Notes: a model not told the origin generated them from the letters alone. A stretch of 64,000 nucleotides of DNA from Streptomyces sp. SID13726 (GCF_010548375.1 NZ_JAAGLY010000022.1:62001-126000), one strand, 5' to 3'; positions 51,544 to 60,903 are shown, counted from the stretch's first letter. A program made the numbers and translations.

Positions 51544-54500
51544 GTGGCGGAATCGGGGGACCTCAAGGCTGGCGTCCACGAGCGGCTCGTCACCCAGGAG
51601 CTGCACGATCAGATACAGGATCTCGAGGCCGCGGGCTGGAAAGCCATCGACGCAGAGGTCAGCGCAGAGTCCACTCCGCACGTTCTGGCCAGGCATATCA
51701 GTGACGTCATCGGCCGTCGGTTGGCTCAACTGCCGCAGAAGGATCAGGTCTCCGTAGCGAACCAGATCATGCAGTCGCTGACCGGCAGTGCACCCGACCC
51801 GGACGAGAACACCAGCGACGGCACCATCATCGAAGGCCCCAGGCAGCTGCTCGCACTCGCGGAGCAGGAAGCCCCTGGCGTCTACGCCATCCGCCCGCTG
51901 ACGCCCCTCTCCGAAACTGCATTGATCACCAACGCCCCCGACGATCCCAATCTCGGCGCCGAACTGCGCGCCGAGCTGGCCACAGCCGACCGCATCGATC
52001 TTCTGTGTGCGTTCGTAAAGTGGTATGGCATCCGCGTACTAGAGAGCTCGCTCCGTGAGGCCGCCCACCGCGGCGTGCCCATTCGCGTCATCACCACGAC
52101 ATATATGGGCGCCACCGACCGGCATGCCCTCGACCGTCTTGTACGAGATTTCGGCGCCGAGGTCAAGGTCAATTACGAGACCCGCTCGACCCGCCTGCAC
52201 GCCAAGGCCTGGCTCTTTCGCCGCAACAGCGGCTTCGACACCGCATATGTAGGCAGTTCCAATCTCTCCAAGGCCGCACTCCTCGACGGTCTGGAATGGA
52301 ATGTACGTCTATCGTCCGTCGCAACACCGGCCGTGCTGAACAAGTTCGAAGCCAGCTTTGACTCCTACTGGAACGACATCGCCTTTGAAGCCTACGACCC
52401 AGATCGTGACGCTCTCAAGTTGGACGAAGCCCTGGGTGTGGCCGGCAGTTCGACGTCCGACCAGGACTCGAAGATCAGCCTCTCAGGTCTTGAGGTTCGC
52501 CCCTATCCACACCAGTCCGACATGCTGGAGCGACTGCGCGTCGAGCGGGAGGTCCGCAGCCATCATCACAACCTGCTGGTCGCAGCGACCGGGACAGGCA
52601 AGACCGTCATGGCCGCACTCGACTACCGCAACCTGCATAGGGAGCGGGGCGACAGGCAGTATCCTCGACTGCTCTTTGTGGCACACCGCAAGGAGATCCT
52701 GAAGCAGTCGCTGCGCAAGTACCGTGAAGTACTGGATGACGCGTCCTTCGGTGAGCCGCTGTTCAGCGGTGAGCTACCGCGCGACTGGCAGCACGTTTTT
52801 GCCAGCGTCCAATCGCTTACTGACCAGCGACTCGACCAATTCGACCCAGAACACTTCGACATCATCGTCGTCGACGAGTTTCATCACGCTACGGCTACGA
52901 CCTACCGCCGCGTTCTCAACCATTTCAAGCCAAAGCAACTCCTCGGCCTGACCGCCACTCCTGAACGCGCGGACGGGCTCAACGTGCAGGACGAGTTCTT
53001 CGAGGGCAGGATCGCCGCCGAGATGCGGCTGTGGGAGGCGCTGGACAACGACCTCCTCTGCCCGTTCCATTACTTCGGTGTGCCCGACGGTACAGACCTC
53101 ACCCGCCTTGACTGGCGTTCGGGCACGTATGACCAGAGCCAGCTCGGCGATCTTTTCTCCGCCGATCATGCCCGGGCTCGTATCGTGATCAAGCAGGTGG
53201 CCGACAAGGTATCCGACCCGACGAGCATGCGCGCGCTCGGATTCTGCGTCACCAAGAAGCACGCTCACTTCATGGCAAAGTGCTTCAACGAAGCAGGAAT
53301 CAGGGCTGCGGCTTTGGACAGTGAGTCGAAGCCCGAGACCCGCGACCGGACTCTCTCCCAACTCAAATCCGGAGAGATCCAGGTCATCTTCTCCGTGGAC
53401 CTGTTCAACGAGGGCTTGGACATCCCCGACGTCGACACACTCCTGCTGCTCCGTCCGACGAACAGCGCCACCGTCTTCCTTCAGCAGCTCGGGCGGGGCC
53501 TGCGCCGGACGCCGGACAAGCCGGTACTCACCGTGCTCGACTTCATCGGTCAGCATCGCGCCGAGTTCCGGTTCGAGGAGCAGTTCCGCGCGATGACCAA
53601 CCTGTCGCGCAACCGGCTGCTTGAACACGCTGAGCACGACTTCCCTCTCTTGCCGTCCGGCTGCCAGATCATCCTTGAAGGTAAGTCCAAGGATCTCGTG
53701 CTGGAGAACATCCGCGCGCAGATCAAGGCGACCGTTCAGACTCTCGCCAAGGAAGTCAGGAGCTTCCGAACGCCGCTCCTTGCCGACTACCTCAGGGAGA
53801 GCCGTCGCGAAATCAAGGAGCTGTACAAGTCGAGCAACTCGTGGACGTCCGTCCTGCGCCGTGCCGGCCTGGCCGATCTACCTGAACAGACAGGTGAGGA
53901 AGACCTGTTGAAGCGCGTTCACGCGTTTCTTCACGTCGACGACCCCGAACGCGCCGAGGCGTACACCCACCTACTGAGCGATGACGCCCCGACGTACGAG
54001 GCTCTGGACCCAAGGCAGCAGACGTACGCTCGCATGCTCTTCTTCAACCTCTGGGACAAGGCTGGCGGTTTCAACTCCTACGCAGCGGGACTCGAATCAC
54101 TGCGCGAGCAGCAGGCGCTCCGTAGTGAACTGCGGCAGGTTCTCGACCACGTGATGGGTCAAGCCGACCACTTCCCCATCACTTTGGAAGGCGCACACTC
54201 CCACATCCCTCTGAAGATCCACAGTGCATACAACCGCTCGGAGATCCTGGCTGCCCTTGGCGTCGCTCGCCTCAACGGGCAGATGCCTGGCTCCTTCGCT
54301 CAGGGCGTTTTGTGGGATCAGCCGAACCAGACAGACGCACTACTGATCACTCTCGAGAAGAACGAGAAGGACTTCTCTCCCACTGTCAGGTACAAGGACT
54401 ACGCGTTGAGCCCTTCCCTGTTCCACTGGGAGTCACAGAGCACGACTGCGGAGACCTCGCCCACCGGGCTGCGCTACCAAGAGCATGTCCAACGCGGCAG

Positions 54501-54684
54501 CCATGTACTGCTGTTCATGCGGCGCTACAAGGACACTGACATCGGCAAGGCCCAGCCATGGATGCTGCTCGGCCCGGCGACCTATGTCCGGCATGAGGGC
54601 AGCAAGCCCATGGCCATCACCTGGCAACTGCACCATGACTTGCCCGCGGATGTGTGGTCGTACTCGGCCATCGCCGCCGGGTAG
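51544..54684 (+). CDS. PLD nuclease-like / SF2 helicase / DUF3427 protein
   Basis: A 1046-residue protein. An N-terminal helical part leads into a phospholipase-D-like domain with one HKD-type motif (LHAKAWLF near residue 219, GSSNLSKAALLDG near 238). An SF2 helicase core follows: Walker A ATGTGKT (about 348-354), VDEFHH (about 443-448, a DEFH box), LTATPER (about 469) and QQLGRGLRR (about 647). A C-terminal DUF3427 domain closes it (about 770-1040). This order is known from mobile, defence-associated proteins. The GTG at 51544 has AAGGAG seven bases upstream. Lower GC than flanking genes suggests transfer. A role in DNA restriction is inference. Confidence 0.8.
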   Translation: MAESGDLKAGVHERLVTQELHDQIQDLEAAGWKAIDAEVSAESTPHVLARHISDVIGRRLAQLPQKDQVSVANQIMQSLTGSAPDPDENTSDGTIIEGPRQLLALAEQEAPGVYAIRPLTPLSETALITNAPDDPNLGAELRAELATADRIDLLCAFVKWYGIRVLESSLREAAHRGVPIRVITTTYMGATDRHALDRLVRDFGAEVKVNYETRSTRLHAKAWLFRRNSGFDTAYVGSSNLSKAALLDGLEWNVRLSSVATPAVLNKFEASFDSYWNDIAFEAYDPDRDALKLDEALGVAGSSTSDQDSKISLSGLEVRPYPHQSDMLERLRVEREVRSHHHNLLVAATGTGKTVMAALDYRNLHRERGDRQYPRLLFVAHRKEILKQSLRKYREVLDDASFGEPLFSGELPRDWQHVFASVQSLTDQRLDQFDPEHFDIIVVDEFHHATATTYRRVLNHFKPKQLLGLTATPERADGLNVQDEFFEGRIAAEMRLWEALDNDLLCPFHYFGVPDGTDLTRLDWRSGTYDQSQLGDLFSADHARARIVIKQVADKVSDPTSMRALGFCVTKKHAHFMAKCFNEAGIRAAALDSESKPETRDRTLSQLKSGEIQVIFSVDLFNEGLDIPDVDTLLLLRPTNSATVFLQQLGRGLRRTPDKPVLTVLDFIGQHRAEFRFEEQFRAMTNLSRNRLLEHAEHDFPLLPSGCQIILEGKSKDLVLENIRAQIKATVQTLAKEVRSFRTPLLADYLRESRREIKELYKSSNSWTSVLRRAGLADLPEQTGEEDLLKRVHAFLHVDDPERAEAYTHLLSDDAPTYEALDPRQQTYARMLFFNLWDKAGGFNSYAAGLESLREQQALRSELRQVLDHVMGQADHFPITLEGAHSHIPLKIHSAYNRSEILAALGVARLNGQMPGSFAQGVLWDQPNQTDALLITLEKNEKDFSPTVRYKDYALSPSLFHWESQSTTAETSPTGLRYQEHVQRGSHVLLFMRRYKDTDIGKAQPWMLLGPATYVRHEGSKPMAITWQLHHDLPADVWSYSAIAAG

Positions 54685-54724
54685 CGAACAAGACCCTGCC
54701 TGCTCTTTCCAGCAGCAGGAACGG

Positions 54725-55300
54725 CTAGCTGATGGGCTGCCGTGGGTCACGAATGATCTGACCAGCACGCTCAAGAAAGGTTGCGTGTGCCTGTGTCATC
54801 TCTTCCCTGGCTTGCCCAAAGGCGGACCAATCCGCACTAGAGCTCAGAGAACCGGAACTCTCGATGTGCAGCAAAGCACGCACGGCCGCCACCGACTTAC
54901 CCGTGATCGCATAAGCCAAGGCATTTGCCTCACTTGGCCCCCATAGGGCCAATTGACTGGTTTTAGCCTGTAGTTCGAGTGTCCGCTCCCGCACCTCGCG
55001 CCCTGCTGCTTCATCAAACCCGGTCCCGCTTCGCACCTCAGGGGCAATACGGGCCAGCGCTTCATCGAGAGCGGCATAAGCCGTGAGGAGGGCGGCGAAG
55101 GACTGATGACGCTGGCTGCGTACCCACTGCCAGTGCTCGGCCGCGGCCTGACCATGCACCTGCGTCAATGCTGCCTCGACCGCCTTACGGCCACCGGCTT
55201 CCGCTCCGTGCTTGGCGTACCGGCCTGCGATCACAGCACCGATGACCGCGGCTGCGAAAGCGATAACACCCGAGATGACCGTCCCCGTCGCATCACTCAT
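54725..55300 (-). CDS. Single-helix membrane protein with helical cytosolic domain
   Basis: A 191-residue protein with one N-terminal membrane helix (about residues 8-28, VISGVIAFAAAVIGAVIAG) followed by a long alpha-helical part (AAEHWQWVRSQRHQSFAALLTAYAALDEAL) that may form a coiled coil. There is no recognised family. The ATG at 55300 lacks a strong ribosome site. It lies on the opposite strand between the helicase and the SRA-like gene, 40 bp from the first and 101 bp from the second; whether it belongs to the same system is unknown. Confidence 0.6.
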   Translation of the reverse strand: MSDATGTVISGVIAFAAAVIGAVIAGRYAKHGAEAGGRKAVEAALTQVHGQAAAEHWQWVRSQRHQSFAALLTAYAALDEALARIAPEVRSGTGFDEAAGREVRERTLELQAKTSQLALWGPSEANALAYAITGKSVAAVRALLHIESSGSLSSSADWSAFGQAREEMTQAHATFLERAGQIIRDPRQPIS

Positions 55301-55401
55301 CACGCCATCTTCGCTTGGGCTCAGCACAACCACAACATCCGCCCAAGCGGCCTGTGCCACTTCCTGCACTCCTTGAGCGGTGAAGCTATTAACCTCGACC
55401 C

Positions 55402-56439
55402 ATGACAACGCCCACAGCCGGGTTTCAACCCGGTGACGTCCTCACTCGTGCAGACATCCATCCCGTGCTCGGTGGGAGCGGCTACGCCGGAATCTGTCCA
55501 GCGATAGAGAAGAGGAACGTCCTCTTATTCTCCGACAGCAAGATTGGCGAACGCTACGGATACAGCGATGGATGGCTCGCCGAAGATGACGACATAGGGC
55601 CCGTATTCACTTACACCGGAGCAGGTAAGCGAGGTGACCAAACCCTCAGCGGGGGCAACACCGCGATTCTGGAGCACGCCGCCAAGGGCCGCACTCTGCA
55701 CCTGTTCATCGCGGTGGGAAAGGTCCCGGGAAGCGACACGCGAACCCACAAATATATAGGGCAGTTCAAGGTCGACGAACGCAAGCCGTTCGAGATACGC
55801 GAGGCCAGGGACGAACTGGGCCAGGACCGCAACGTCATCGTCTTCCGGCTACGCCCTACCGGGCCTTGCATCCGAGAGACTTCTGACACGCTTCGACCGG
55901 CGCCCGTTTCCAGGTTCCGACTCCAACGGACCGCAGGTCGCCTGGCCCGGGCGTACCGACGCCAGAGGCGTCAGCAACATCCGACCGAAGTCGAGCCAGT
56001 AGGTGTGGCCACCCGCGATGATCTGGCAGACGCCTTCGAGGATCGCGAGACCGCCGCCGGGGAAAGCATCGTTCAGATGGAGCTATCGATGCGGGACTCG
56101 ACCTCTCAGCTTGTGTTCGACCTTTACAACCAGACGAGCAACACGATTTATGAGCCAACAGGTAGCGCAGCAAACGAGTCGATCACTCAGGCTCTTGCGC
56201 AACTCCTCCACGCACGGCGCTACTTGAGACGGCTGACCCACCAACAGCCCCTCCACCTGATGGTGCTCACACCGTCGCTTCCCCACGAAGATCTCCGTGA
56301 TCTGCTCGCTGAACACGGGATCGGCATCGTGTATCGAAATGACAGTGGCGGATTCTCCGAGTTCGAGACGAGCACCGCTACCGCCAACGGCTTCCCTCAA
56401 GGCTTCCGCTGCACTGACTGCCCTGCGCTTGCCTCCTGA
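55402..56439 (+). CDS. SRA-like modified-DNA reader fused to altered PD-(D/E)XK domain
   Basis: A 345-residue protein. Residues 8-155 match the ScoMcrA-like SRA domain seen in modification-dependent restriction enzymes: PGDVLTRADIHPVLGG, NVLLFSD, YGYSDGW, YTGAGKRGDQ and GNTAI..H. Residues 215-330 match the restriction-endonuclease domain usually joined to it: FDLYNQTSN then normally E-x-K; here Glu251-Pro-Thr253 replaces the catalytic Lys with Thr, and ALAQLLHARRYL follows. It is therefore either inactive as a nuclease or uses another residue. A TATTAA box just upstream suggests a very short leader. Fusion to an HNH nuclease is absent. Confidence 0.7.
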   Translation: MTTPTAGFQPGDVLTRADIHPVLGGSGYAGICPAIEKRNVLLFSDSKIGERYGYSDGWLAEDDDIGPVFTYTGAGKRGDQTLSGGNTAILEHAAKGRTLHLFIAVGKVPGSDTRTHKYIGQFKVDERKPFEIREARDELGQDRNVIVFRLRPTGPCIRETSDTLRPAPVSRFRLQRTAGRLARAYRRQRRQQHPTEVEPVGVATRDDLADAFEDRETAAGESIVQMELSMRDSTSQLVFDLYNQTSNTIYEPTGSAANESITQALAQLLHARRYLRRLTHQQPLHLMVLTPSLPHEDLRDLLAEHGIGIVYRNDSGGFSEFETSTATANGFPQGFRCTDCPALAS

Positions 56440-56522
56440 GCTTCAACCCACCTGTGTGCTTGCGGCCAGTGGGGTGTCATCGCCTGCATGACGCGATGGC
56501 ACCCCACTCACACCACCAACGG

Positions 56523-57167
56523 CTACTCAAGCTCCGCCTCGAACCGGATCTGCGCACGATCAAGGGCCTCGTCGGAGTCCCGTCCGTGCCCCCTCAGCCA
56601 GTGCAGGACGTCGACAATGACATCGATCGCCGCTTCCTCGACCACTGCCACCGCCCCAACTCCCGCGGGCCACAAACGATCTGGCTCGCAGCCGTAGTTG
56701 CTCAGCAGGGCCTCCACTCGATTCACCCGAGCGCCCCCAGAGTGCCCCTCAGCACAAGACAACTCTGTCGGCAGCTCACACCAGGTCACCTTCTGGTCAG
56801 CCCGCAGCTGAACACCCCAACGATCGGTAGTAGCACTGACCAGTGCCATACCTCTGCCGGACTCGTCATCCGGCACGGCATCGAGGAGCACCGGTAGCGC
56901 GCGGGGGTCAGCGTCGTGGACCTCGATCCGTACCCGAGTCCCACTCATAGACACGACGAGTGTGGCCGGTGTCCCAGTACCCACGTGCTTGATGACGTTC
57001 GACACGAGTTCACTGACACAGAGCTGAGCAGCATCGACGACGCCATGAAGGCCCCACAGCTCCAGGTGGAGCCGCATGATCCGCCGCAGTGCCGCAACCT
57101 CTTCCGGCTCCGCTGTGAAGGGAAGGCTCCAGGGCTTCCTCGAGACGCGTGCGATGCAGTCCATCAT
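56523..57167 (-). CDS. ATP-binding anti-sigma-factor-like protein
   Basis: A 214-residue GHKL ATPase-fold protein like the RsbW/SpoIIAB-type regulators that are numerous in Streptomyces. The N box is ELVSNVIKHV and the G1 region DESGRGMALV. The C-terminal ~80 residues (after SCAEGHSGG) are an extension of unknown fold. The ATG at 57167 or the next codon is likely, with GAGGTG upstream. It is divergent from the following HTH gene. Partners of this group are often placed beside DUF397/Scr genes, as here. Confidence 0.75.
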   Translation of the reverse strand: MMDCIARVSRKPWSLPFTAEPEEVAALRRIMRLHLELWGLHGVVDAAQLCVSELVSNVIKHVGTGTPATLVVSMSGTRVRIEVHDADPRALPVLLDAVPDDESGRGMALVSATTDRWGVQLRADQKVTWCELPTELSCAEGHSGGARVNRVEALLSNYGCEPDRLWPAGVGAVAVVEEAAIDVIVDVLHWLRGHGRDSDEALDRAQIRFEAELE

Positions 57168-57369
57168 CCATCAACACCTCTACCTTCTAGTCGAGTTGCC
57201 GCAGTCATCCCCCGCATACAGAGAGTTGCATCGGAACTCTCAAAATGGAACTCTCATTTTGAGCGAATAGTGGTGCGCCCGCGCGACGAGCGCCCCCGGC
57301 GCGCGCCACCTTGCCGTCGCCTTGGAGCAACCAGGACGATCTGCTGGATCGAGACGAAGGGCCGAAGGA

Positions 57370-58215
57370 ATGGCAGTTGGACCCACCACACGCAGGCGCC
57401 AACTAGGTGCCGACCTCCGCCGCCTCCGCGAGCGCCACGGGCTGACCCTTGAAGAGGCGGGTGCGCGCGTCGGCATCTCCAAGGCAACGCTGAGCCGCTA
57501 TGAGACGAAGGAAGGCACGGTCAAGTGGCCGGCCGTCGATGCCCTTTGCCGGGAGTACGGCGCCTCCGACGAGGAACGCCTCGCCCTTGTGGAACTCGCG
57601 AAGGGCGCCAAGATCCAGGGCTGGTGGCGGTCGCTCGCCGACCCCGTCCCGGAGTCGATGAACCTCATGCTCACGCTTGAGGACGAGGTCGTACGCGAAG
57701 ACCACTACGCCTGTATGTACATCCCTGGCCTCCTGCAGACCCGCGCTTACGCCGAAGCCGTCCACCGGGCTTCGGAAGTTCACTGCCCCGAGCGCGAGGT
57801 GCAGCACATGGTCGACATCCGCATGAAGAGGCAGGAGCTACTGGAACGAGATGAACCACCGCTGCTCTGGTGTGTGATCGATGAGGCGGCACTGCGGCGC
57901 AGGGTGGGCGGACGCGATGTCATGCAGGGTCAGCTCCAGCATCTCCTCGCTATGTCACAGCGACCGCACATCACGGTCCAGGTGCTCCCTTTTGCATCCG
58001 GCGCCCATGCAGCTGCCGTCGGCAGCTTTGCCATCCTTCGAGGACAGTCCCTCGAACTCGACGTTGTCTATGTGGACTTGCTCGGCGGTGGGCTCTTCAT
58101 GGAGAAGCAGCCCGAACTGGAGCGTTATAGGTTGGCGTTCGAGTACCTCAGCGCGCAGGCGCTCGATCTCGAGTCCTCGGCGGAGATCATTCATCGCATG
58201 AGCAAGGAGTCCTGA
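57370..58215 (+). CDS. XRE HTH-DUF5753 regulator (Scr1-like)
   Basis: A 281-residue regulator: XRE helix-turn-helix at about residues 10-65 (LRERHGLTLEEAGARVGISKATLSRYE, cited as GISKATLSRYE) and a DUF5753 domain (GLLQTRAYAEAV, VDIRMKRQELL, LPFASGAHAA). In S. coelicolor the related Scr1 acts as antitoxin to Scr2, a DUF397 protein; here a DUF397 gene follows with overlapping stop/start, so this looks like an Scr1-Scr2 pair. The ATG at 57370 follows GAAGG. Toxicity is untested. Confidence 0.85.
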   Translation: MAVGPTTRRRQLGADLRRLRERHGLTLEEAGARVGISKATLSRYETKEGTVKWPAVDALCREYGASDEERLALVELAKGAKIQGWWRSLADPVPESMNLMLTLEDEVVREDHYACMYIPGLLQTRAYAEAVHRASEVHCPEREVQHMVDIRMKRQELLERDEPPLLWCVIDEAALRRRVGGRDVMQGQLQHLLAMSQRPHITVQVLPFASGAHAAAVGSFAILRGQSLELDVVYVDLLGGGLFMEKQPELERYRLAFEYLSAQALDLESSAEIIHRMSKES

Positions 58216-58439
58216 TGACAGCGCCCTCGACGCACCAGTGGTTCAAGTCCTCCTACAGCGGCGGGAGCGGAACCGAGTGCGTGGAGTGCGCGCGTGATGA
58301 GGCGGGCGTACTCATACGCGACTCGAAGCAAGAGCACGGACCTGTAGTCACGATCGGGGTACCGGCCTGGCGCTCCTTCGCTGAGTCTCTGAGCCAGACA
58401 CGCGCCCGTCTTCGCCGGGCCCCTACAGCTTCTGCATAA
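58215..58439 (+). CDS. DUF397 protein (Scr2-like)
   Basis: A 74-residue protein with the DUF397 pattern WFKSSYSGG...CVECARDEAGVLIRDSKQ and AWRSFAESL near the end. Its first base is the last base of the upstream stop codon, so it is translationally coupled to the DUF5753 regulator. The pair matches the Scr1/Scr2 type described as toxin-antitoxin in Streptomyces. Confidence 0.85.
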   Translation: MTAPSTHQWFKSSYSGGSGTECVECARDEAGVLIRDSKQEHGPVVTIGVPAWRSFAESLSQTRARLRRAPTASA

Positions 58440-58559
58440 ATCAGCTCCCCGCTTTATGCCAGCTCGGGAATATTCCACGATCTCCGTGGACGAGGAACGA
58501 TGGTCTCCGTAGCGTCATCCGGTAAGTCGCCCAGCACGGGCGGAACGGAAGGGGGCGCC

Positions 58560-58772
58560 ATGGCGCGCGAGGACCTGACACGGCTTACCGGCACGACCGT
58601 TGGCGGGCCCAACTGCGATGACGACGACTGCCCGAACGTCTACCGCACCGCGGCTGGCTCCATCGTGGTCCAGGGAAACGTGTCGGACGCCTTCCTGCCG
58701 CCTGAGGGTGAGGCCTTGGTGGAGATTCCGGAGTCCGTGCTCAAGGAGGCCGTACGTGCTCTTGGATGGTGA
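58560..58772 (+). CDS. Small acidic protein
   Basis: A 70-residue acidic protein with CDDDDCP near residues 19-25 and a repeat-like IVVQGNVSDAFLPPEGEALVEIP, given here in part. Proteins of this kind often precede DUF6879 genes in actinomycetes. The ATG at 58560 follows GGAAGGGGG. The next gene starts 17 bp before its stop, so the two are coupled. Function unknown. Confidence 0.7.
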   Translation: MAREDLTRLTGTTVGGPNCDDDDCPNVYRTAAGSIVVQGNVSDAFLPPEGEALVEIPESVLKEAVRALGW

Positions 58773-59277
58773 CGAGTGGCGGCGGACATTTGACGCGTAT
58801 ACGCGTGACGCATGGCGCTTCGAGGCTCAACCCACGTACACCATGCCCCAGGAGGCTGACAACGTCGCCCGCTTCCTTCGCGGTGAGACCAAGCCCGCCG
58901 ATCACAATGCTCGTTGGCATGAACGGGTGCATGGGTACGTGGCTTCAGGGCGGGCCATTGGGCGCGTCCGGGTCGTACGGAAACCGCTGACCGACTATCA
59001 GCGGTACCAGTTCGCCTGGGGTATCCCAGGGAACATAACGGCCGGAGAGGAAATCCGCATCCTGGATGTCACGCAGCAGGATTACGGCCTTCCTCTGTCA
59101 GGAACCGACTGGTGGATGTTCGACGAGGCCCAAGTGGTGCACCTGAACTTCCGCCCAGATGGAACTCAGATCAGCCGGGAGACAGTCAGCGGTGACATCT
59201 CCCCCTACTTGGAGTGGAAGCGCATTGCGCTGACTCATTCAGTGCCGTTCTCCAAGTATGTGAAAGAAGCCGGGTGA
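58756..59277 (+). CDS. DUF6879 family protein
   Basis: A 173-residue protein with the DUF6879 pattern: RFEAQPTY, RVRVVRKPLTDYQRY, WWMFDEAQVV and VPFSKY. The GTG start lies inside the previous gene behind AGGAGG. Its stop overlaps the next gene as GTGA. Operons of this small acidic protein, DUF6879 and an XRE-DUF5753 regulator are common in Streptomyces; function unknown, possibly a small defence or stress module. Confidence 0.8.
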   Translation: MLLDGDEWRRTFDAYTRDAWRFEAQPTYTMPQEADNVARFLRGETKPADHNARWHERVHGYVASGRAIGRVRVVRKPLTDYQRYQFAWGIPGNITAGEEIRILDVTQQDYGLPLSGTDWWMFDEAQVVHLNFRPDGTQISRETVSGDISPYLEWKRIALTHSVPFSKYVKEAG

Positions 59278-60104
59278 CCTTCGAACCTGAGCAGCTGGGG
59301 CAGTCGAGATCCGATCTCTCACAGACGCTCCGCGAGTTGCGCACGCGAGCCGGCCTCACTGGGGACCGGCTCGCTCGGCGTTGCAACATGTCTCAGAGTC
59401 AGATCAGCAAGTTCGAAACCGGCAGGAAGATGCCGAAGCTCGTGGATGTCGAACGTATCCTCCGAGCCCTGGACGCTCCAAGTGACGTCGTGGCGGAAGT
59501 CACTGCTCTTGCTCGCATCGCGAACACCGAATGGCAGGACAAGCGCTCGTCCTGGCGCCGCGGCATGGAGAAGCGCCAGAGAGAACTGGCGTCCTTGGAG
59601 AGTAAATCCACAAAGCTGAGATACTTCCTGCCCGCAATGATCACAGGTCTACTGGCCACGCCCGAGTACGTACGCGCCAGCCTGGCCCACGCCCCAGGGG
59701 ACACCTCCAAAACCGTGGCGAGCAAGCTGGAGCGCCAGGCCGTGCTCTACGACACCTCGAAGACCTTCACTTTTCTGCTGACCGAGCAAGCCGTGCGGTG
59801 GGCGATCATCTCGTCGTCAGCCATGGCAGTACAGATTGACCGTCTGGCGTCACTGTCACATCTGCCGAATGTTCGTATCGGAATAATTCCAACAGGGACC
59901 GTGATACCGCGTGGCCCCATGAACACCTTTACTCTCTACGACGACCGCTTGGCCACCGTCGAGAACTTCACTGGGCGCATGGTCTTTCGGGATGCTCGCG
60001 ACATCTCCGAGCATCTTGCCGCGTTCTCTCTTTTCGAGCGCCACGCTCGCTTCGACACAGAGGCAAGAACCCTCCTGCAGGAGTGGGCAGACTCTTGCCG
60101 GTGA
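59274..60104 (+). CDS. XRE HTH-DUF5753 regulator (Scr1-like), second copy
   Basis: A 276-residue regulator with HTH (ELRTRAGLTGDRLARRCNMSQSQISKFE, cited as NMSQSQISKFE) and DUF5753 domain (ITGLLATPEYVRASL, VASKLERQAVLYD, IIPTGTVIP). It is translationally coupled (GTGA) to the DUF6879 gene rather than to a DUF397 gene. Noticeably less GC-rich than core genes. Confidence 0.85.
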   Translation: MTFEPEQLGQSRSDLSQTLRELRTRAGLTGDRLARRCNMSQSQISKFETGRKMPKLVDVERILRALDAPSDVVAEVTALARIANTEWQDKRSSWRRGMEKRQRELASLESKSTKLRYFLPAMITGLLATPEYVRASLAHAPGDTSKTVASKLERQAVLYDTSKTFTFLLTEQAVRWAIISSSAMAVQIDRLASLSHLPNVRIGIIPTGTVIPRGPMNTFTLYDDRLATVENFTGRMVFRDARDISEHLAAFSLFERHARFDTEARTLLQEWADSCR

Positions 60105-60187
60105 TCTTTAGTCCATAACCGGAATATCGCTCGGACAATCCGCGGAGCCAGGCAATCATGGATACATCATGAAGCCGGGGAGGATTG

Positions 60188-60397
60188 ATGGCAGGCCCAA
60201 GCGAGCCCAAGGGATACAGACTTGCGGAACTCCCGACAGAACCAAGAGCGATTCCGGCCTGTGACACGTGTCTCGGCATTTGTGTGCGCCGGGAAAATGC
60301 TCGTTCAAGGAATGACTACAGCGCCGTATCCGACGCGAATGTAGATCTGCGTCGCCATCAGGGTGGGACTCACTCGGCAGAGACGCGACCGTCATGA
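60188..60397 (+). CDS. Small conserved protein with CxxC
   Basis: A 69-residue protein: CDTCLGIC (Cys pairs), then a helical NDYSAVSDANVDLRRH, a pattern shared by small Streptomyces proteins of unknown role. GGGGAGG lies just upstream; TTG at 60185 or ATG at 60188 may start it. Its stop overlaps the next gene (ATGA). Confidence 0.65.
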   Translation: MAGPSEPKGYRLAELPTEPRAIPACDTCLGICVRRENARSRNDYSAVSDANVDLRRHQGGTHSAETRPS

Positions 60398-60591
60398 GCT
60401 CAGCAACAAAATCCGGCATCTTCACGGACCAGCCCTTGATGACTTTGCGTGTATCTCGAGATTCCGGGCGCACCTGGGGTCCCGAACTGGCCATCCTCGG
60501 TTCTGACGATCTAGTGCCCTTGAACTCTATGGCGTGGCCCCCATGCAAGTGCCCGCGCTGCAAAGACCATCACGGCGTCTTCGTCCGCTGA
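60394..60591 (+). CDS. Small CxCxxC protein
   Basis: A 65-residue protein beginning SSATKSG and ending PPCKCPRCKDHHG, a CxCxxC cluster with two following histidines that may bind zinc. The ATG overlaps the upstream stop. Such pairs of small proteins are often found next to DUF397 and DUF5753 genes; function unknown. Confidence 0.65.
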   Translation: MSSATKSGIFTDQPLMTLRVSRDSGRTWGPELAILGSDDLVPLNSMAWPPCKCPRCKDHHGVFVR

Positions 60592-60678
60592 GGCATACGC
60601 CCCCATCCCCTGAAATCCCGCCCGGCACAGGCGGTGACGGTCCCACAACCACAACACCTGATCAGAAAGGTGCAGCAC

Positions 60679-60903
60679 ATGCTGGACGGAAACGATCTCT
60701 ACAAGCTCGACATCGACAGCGCATCCTTTGCGAAGGCCTGCGGAGGACCCTGCACCGAAGGGTGCGTGACCCTGGCTCGGATCGGTGACAACGCTTGGGC
60801 CCTGGGTGACAGCAAGCGGCCGGACGCGGAGCCGTTGCGGTTCACCACGGAGGAGTTGGACTCGGCCGGTATCGATCCGACGCGATTCGGGATGTCCGTC
60901 TGA
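60679..60903 (+). CDS. DUF397-like protein (Scr2-like), second copy
   Basis: A 74-residue protein whose second half (CTEGCVTLARIG, ALGDSKRPDAEPLRFTTEEL) fits DUF397; the N-terminal WxxSS box is weak. The ATG follows AAAGGTG. Unlike the first copy it is not preceded by its own regulator but by small-protein genes. Confidence 0.7.
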   Translation: MLDGNDLYKLDIDSASFAKACGGPCTEGCVTLARIGDNAWALGDSKRPDAEPLRFTTEELDSAGIDPTRFGMSV

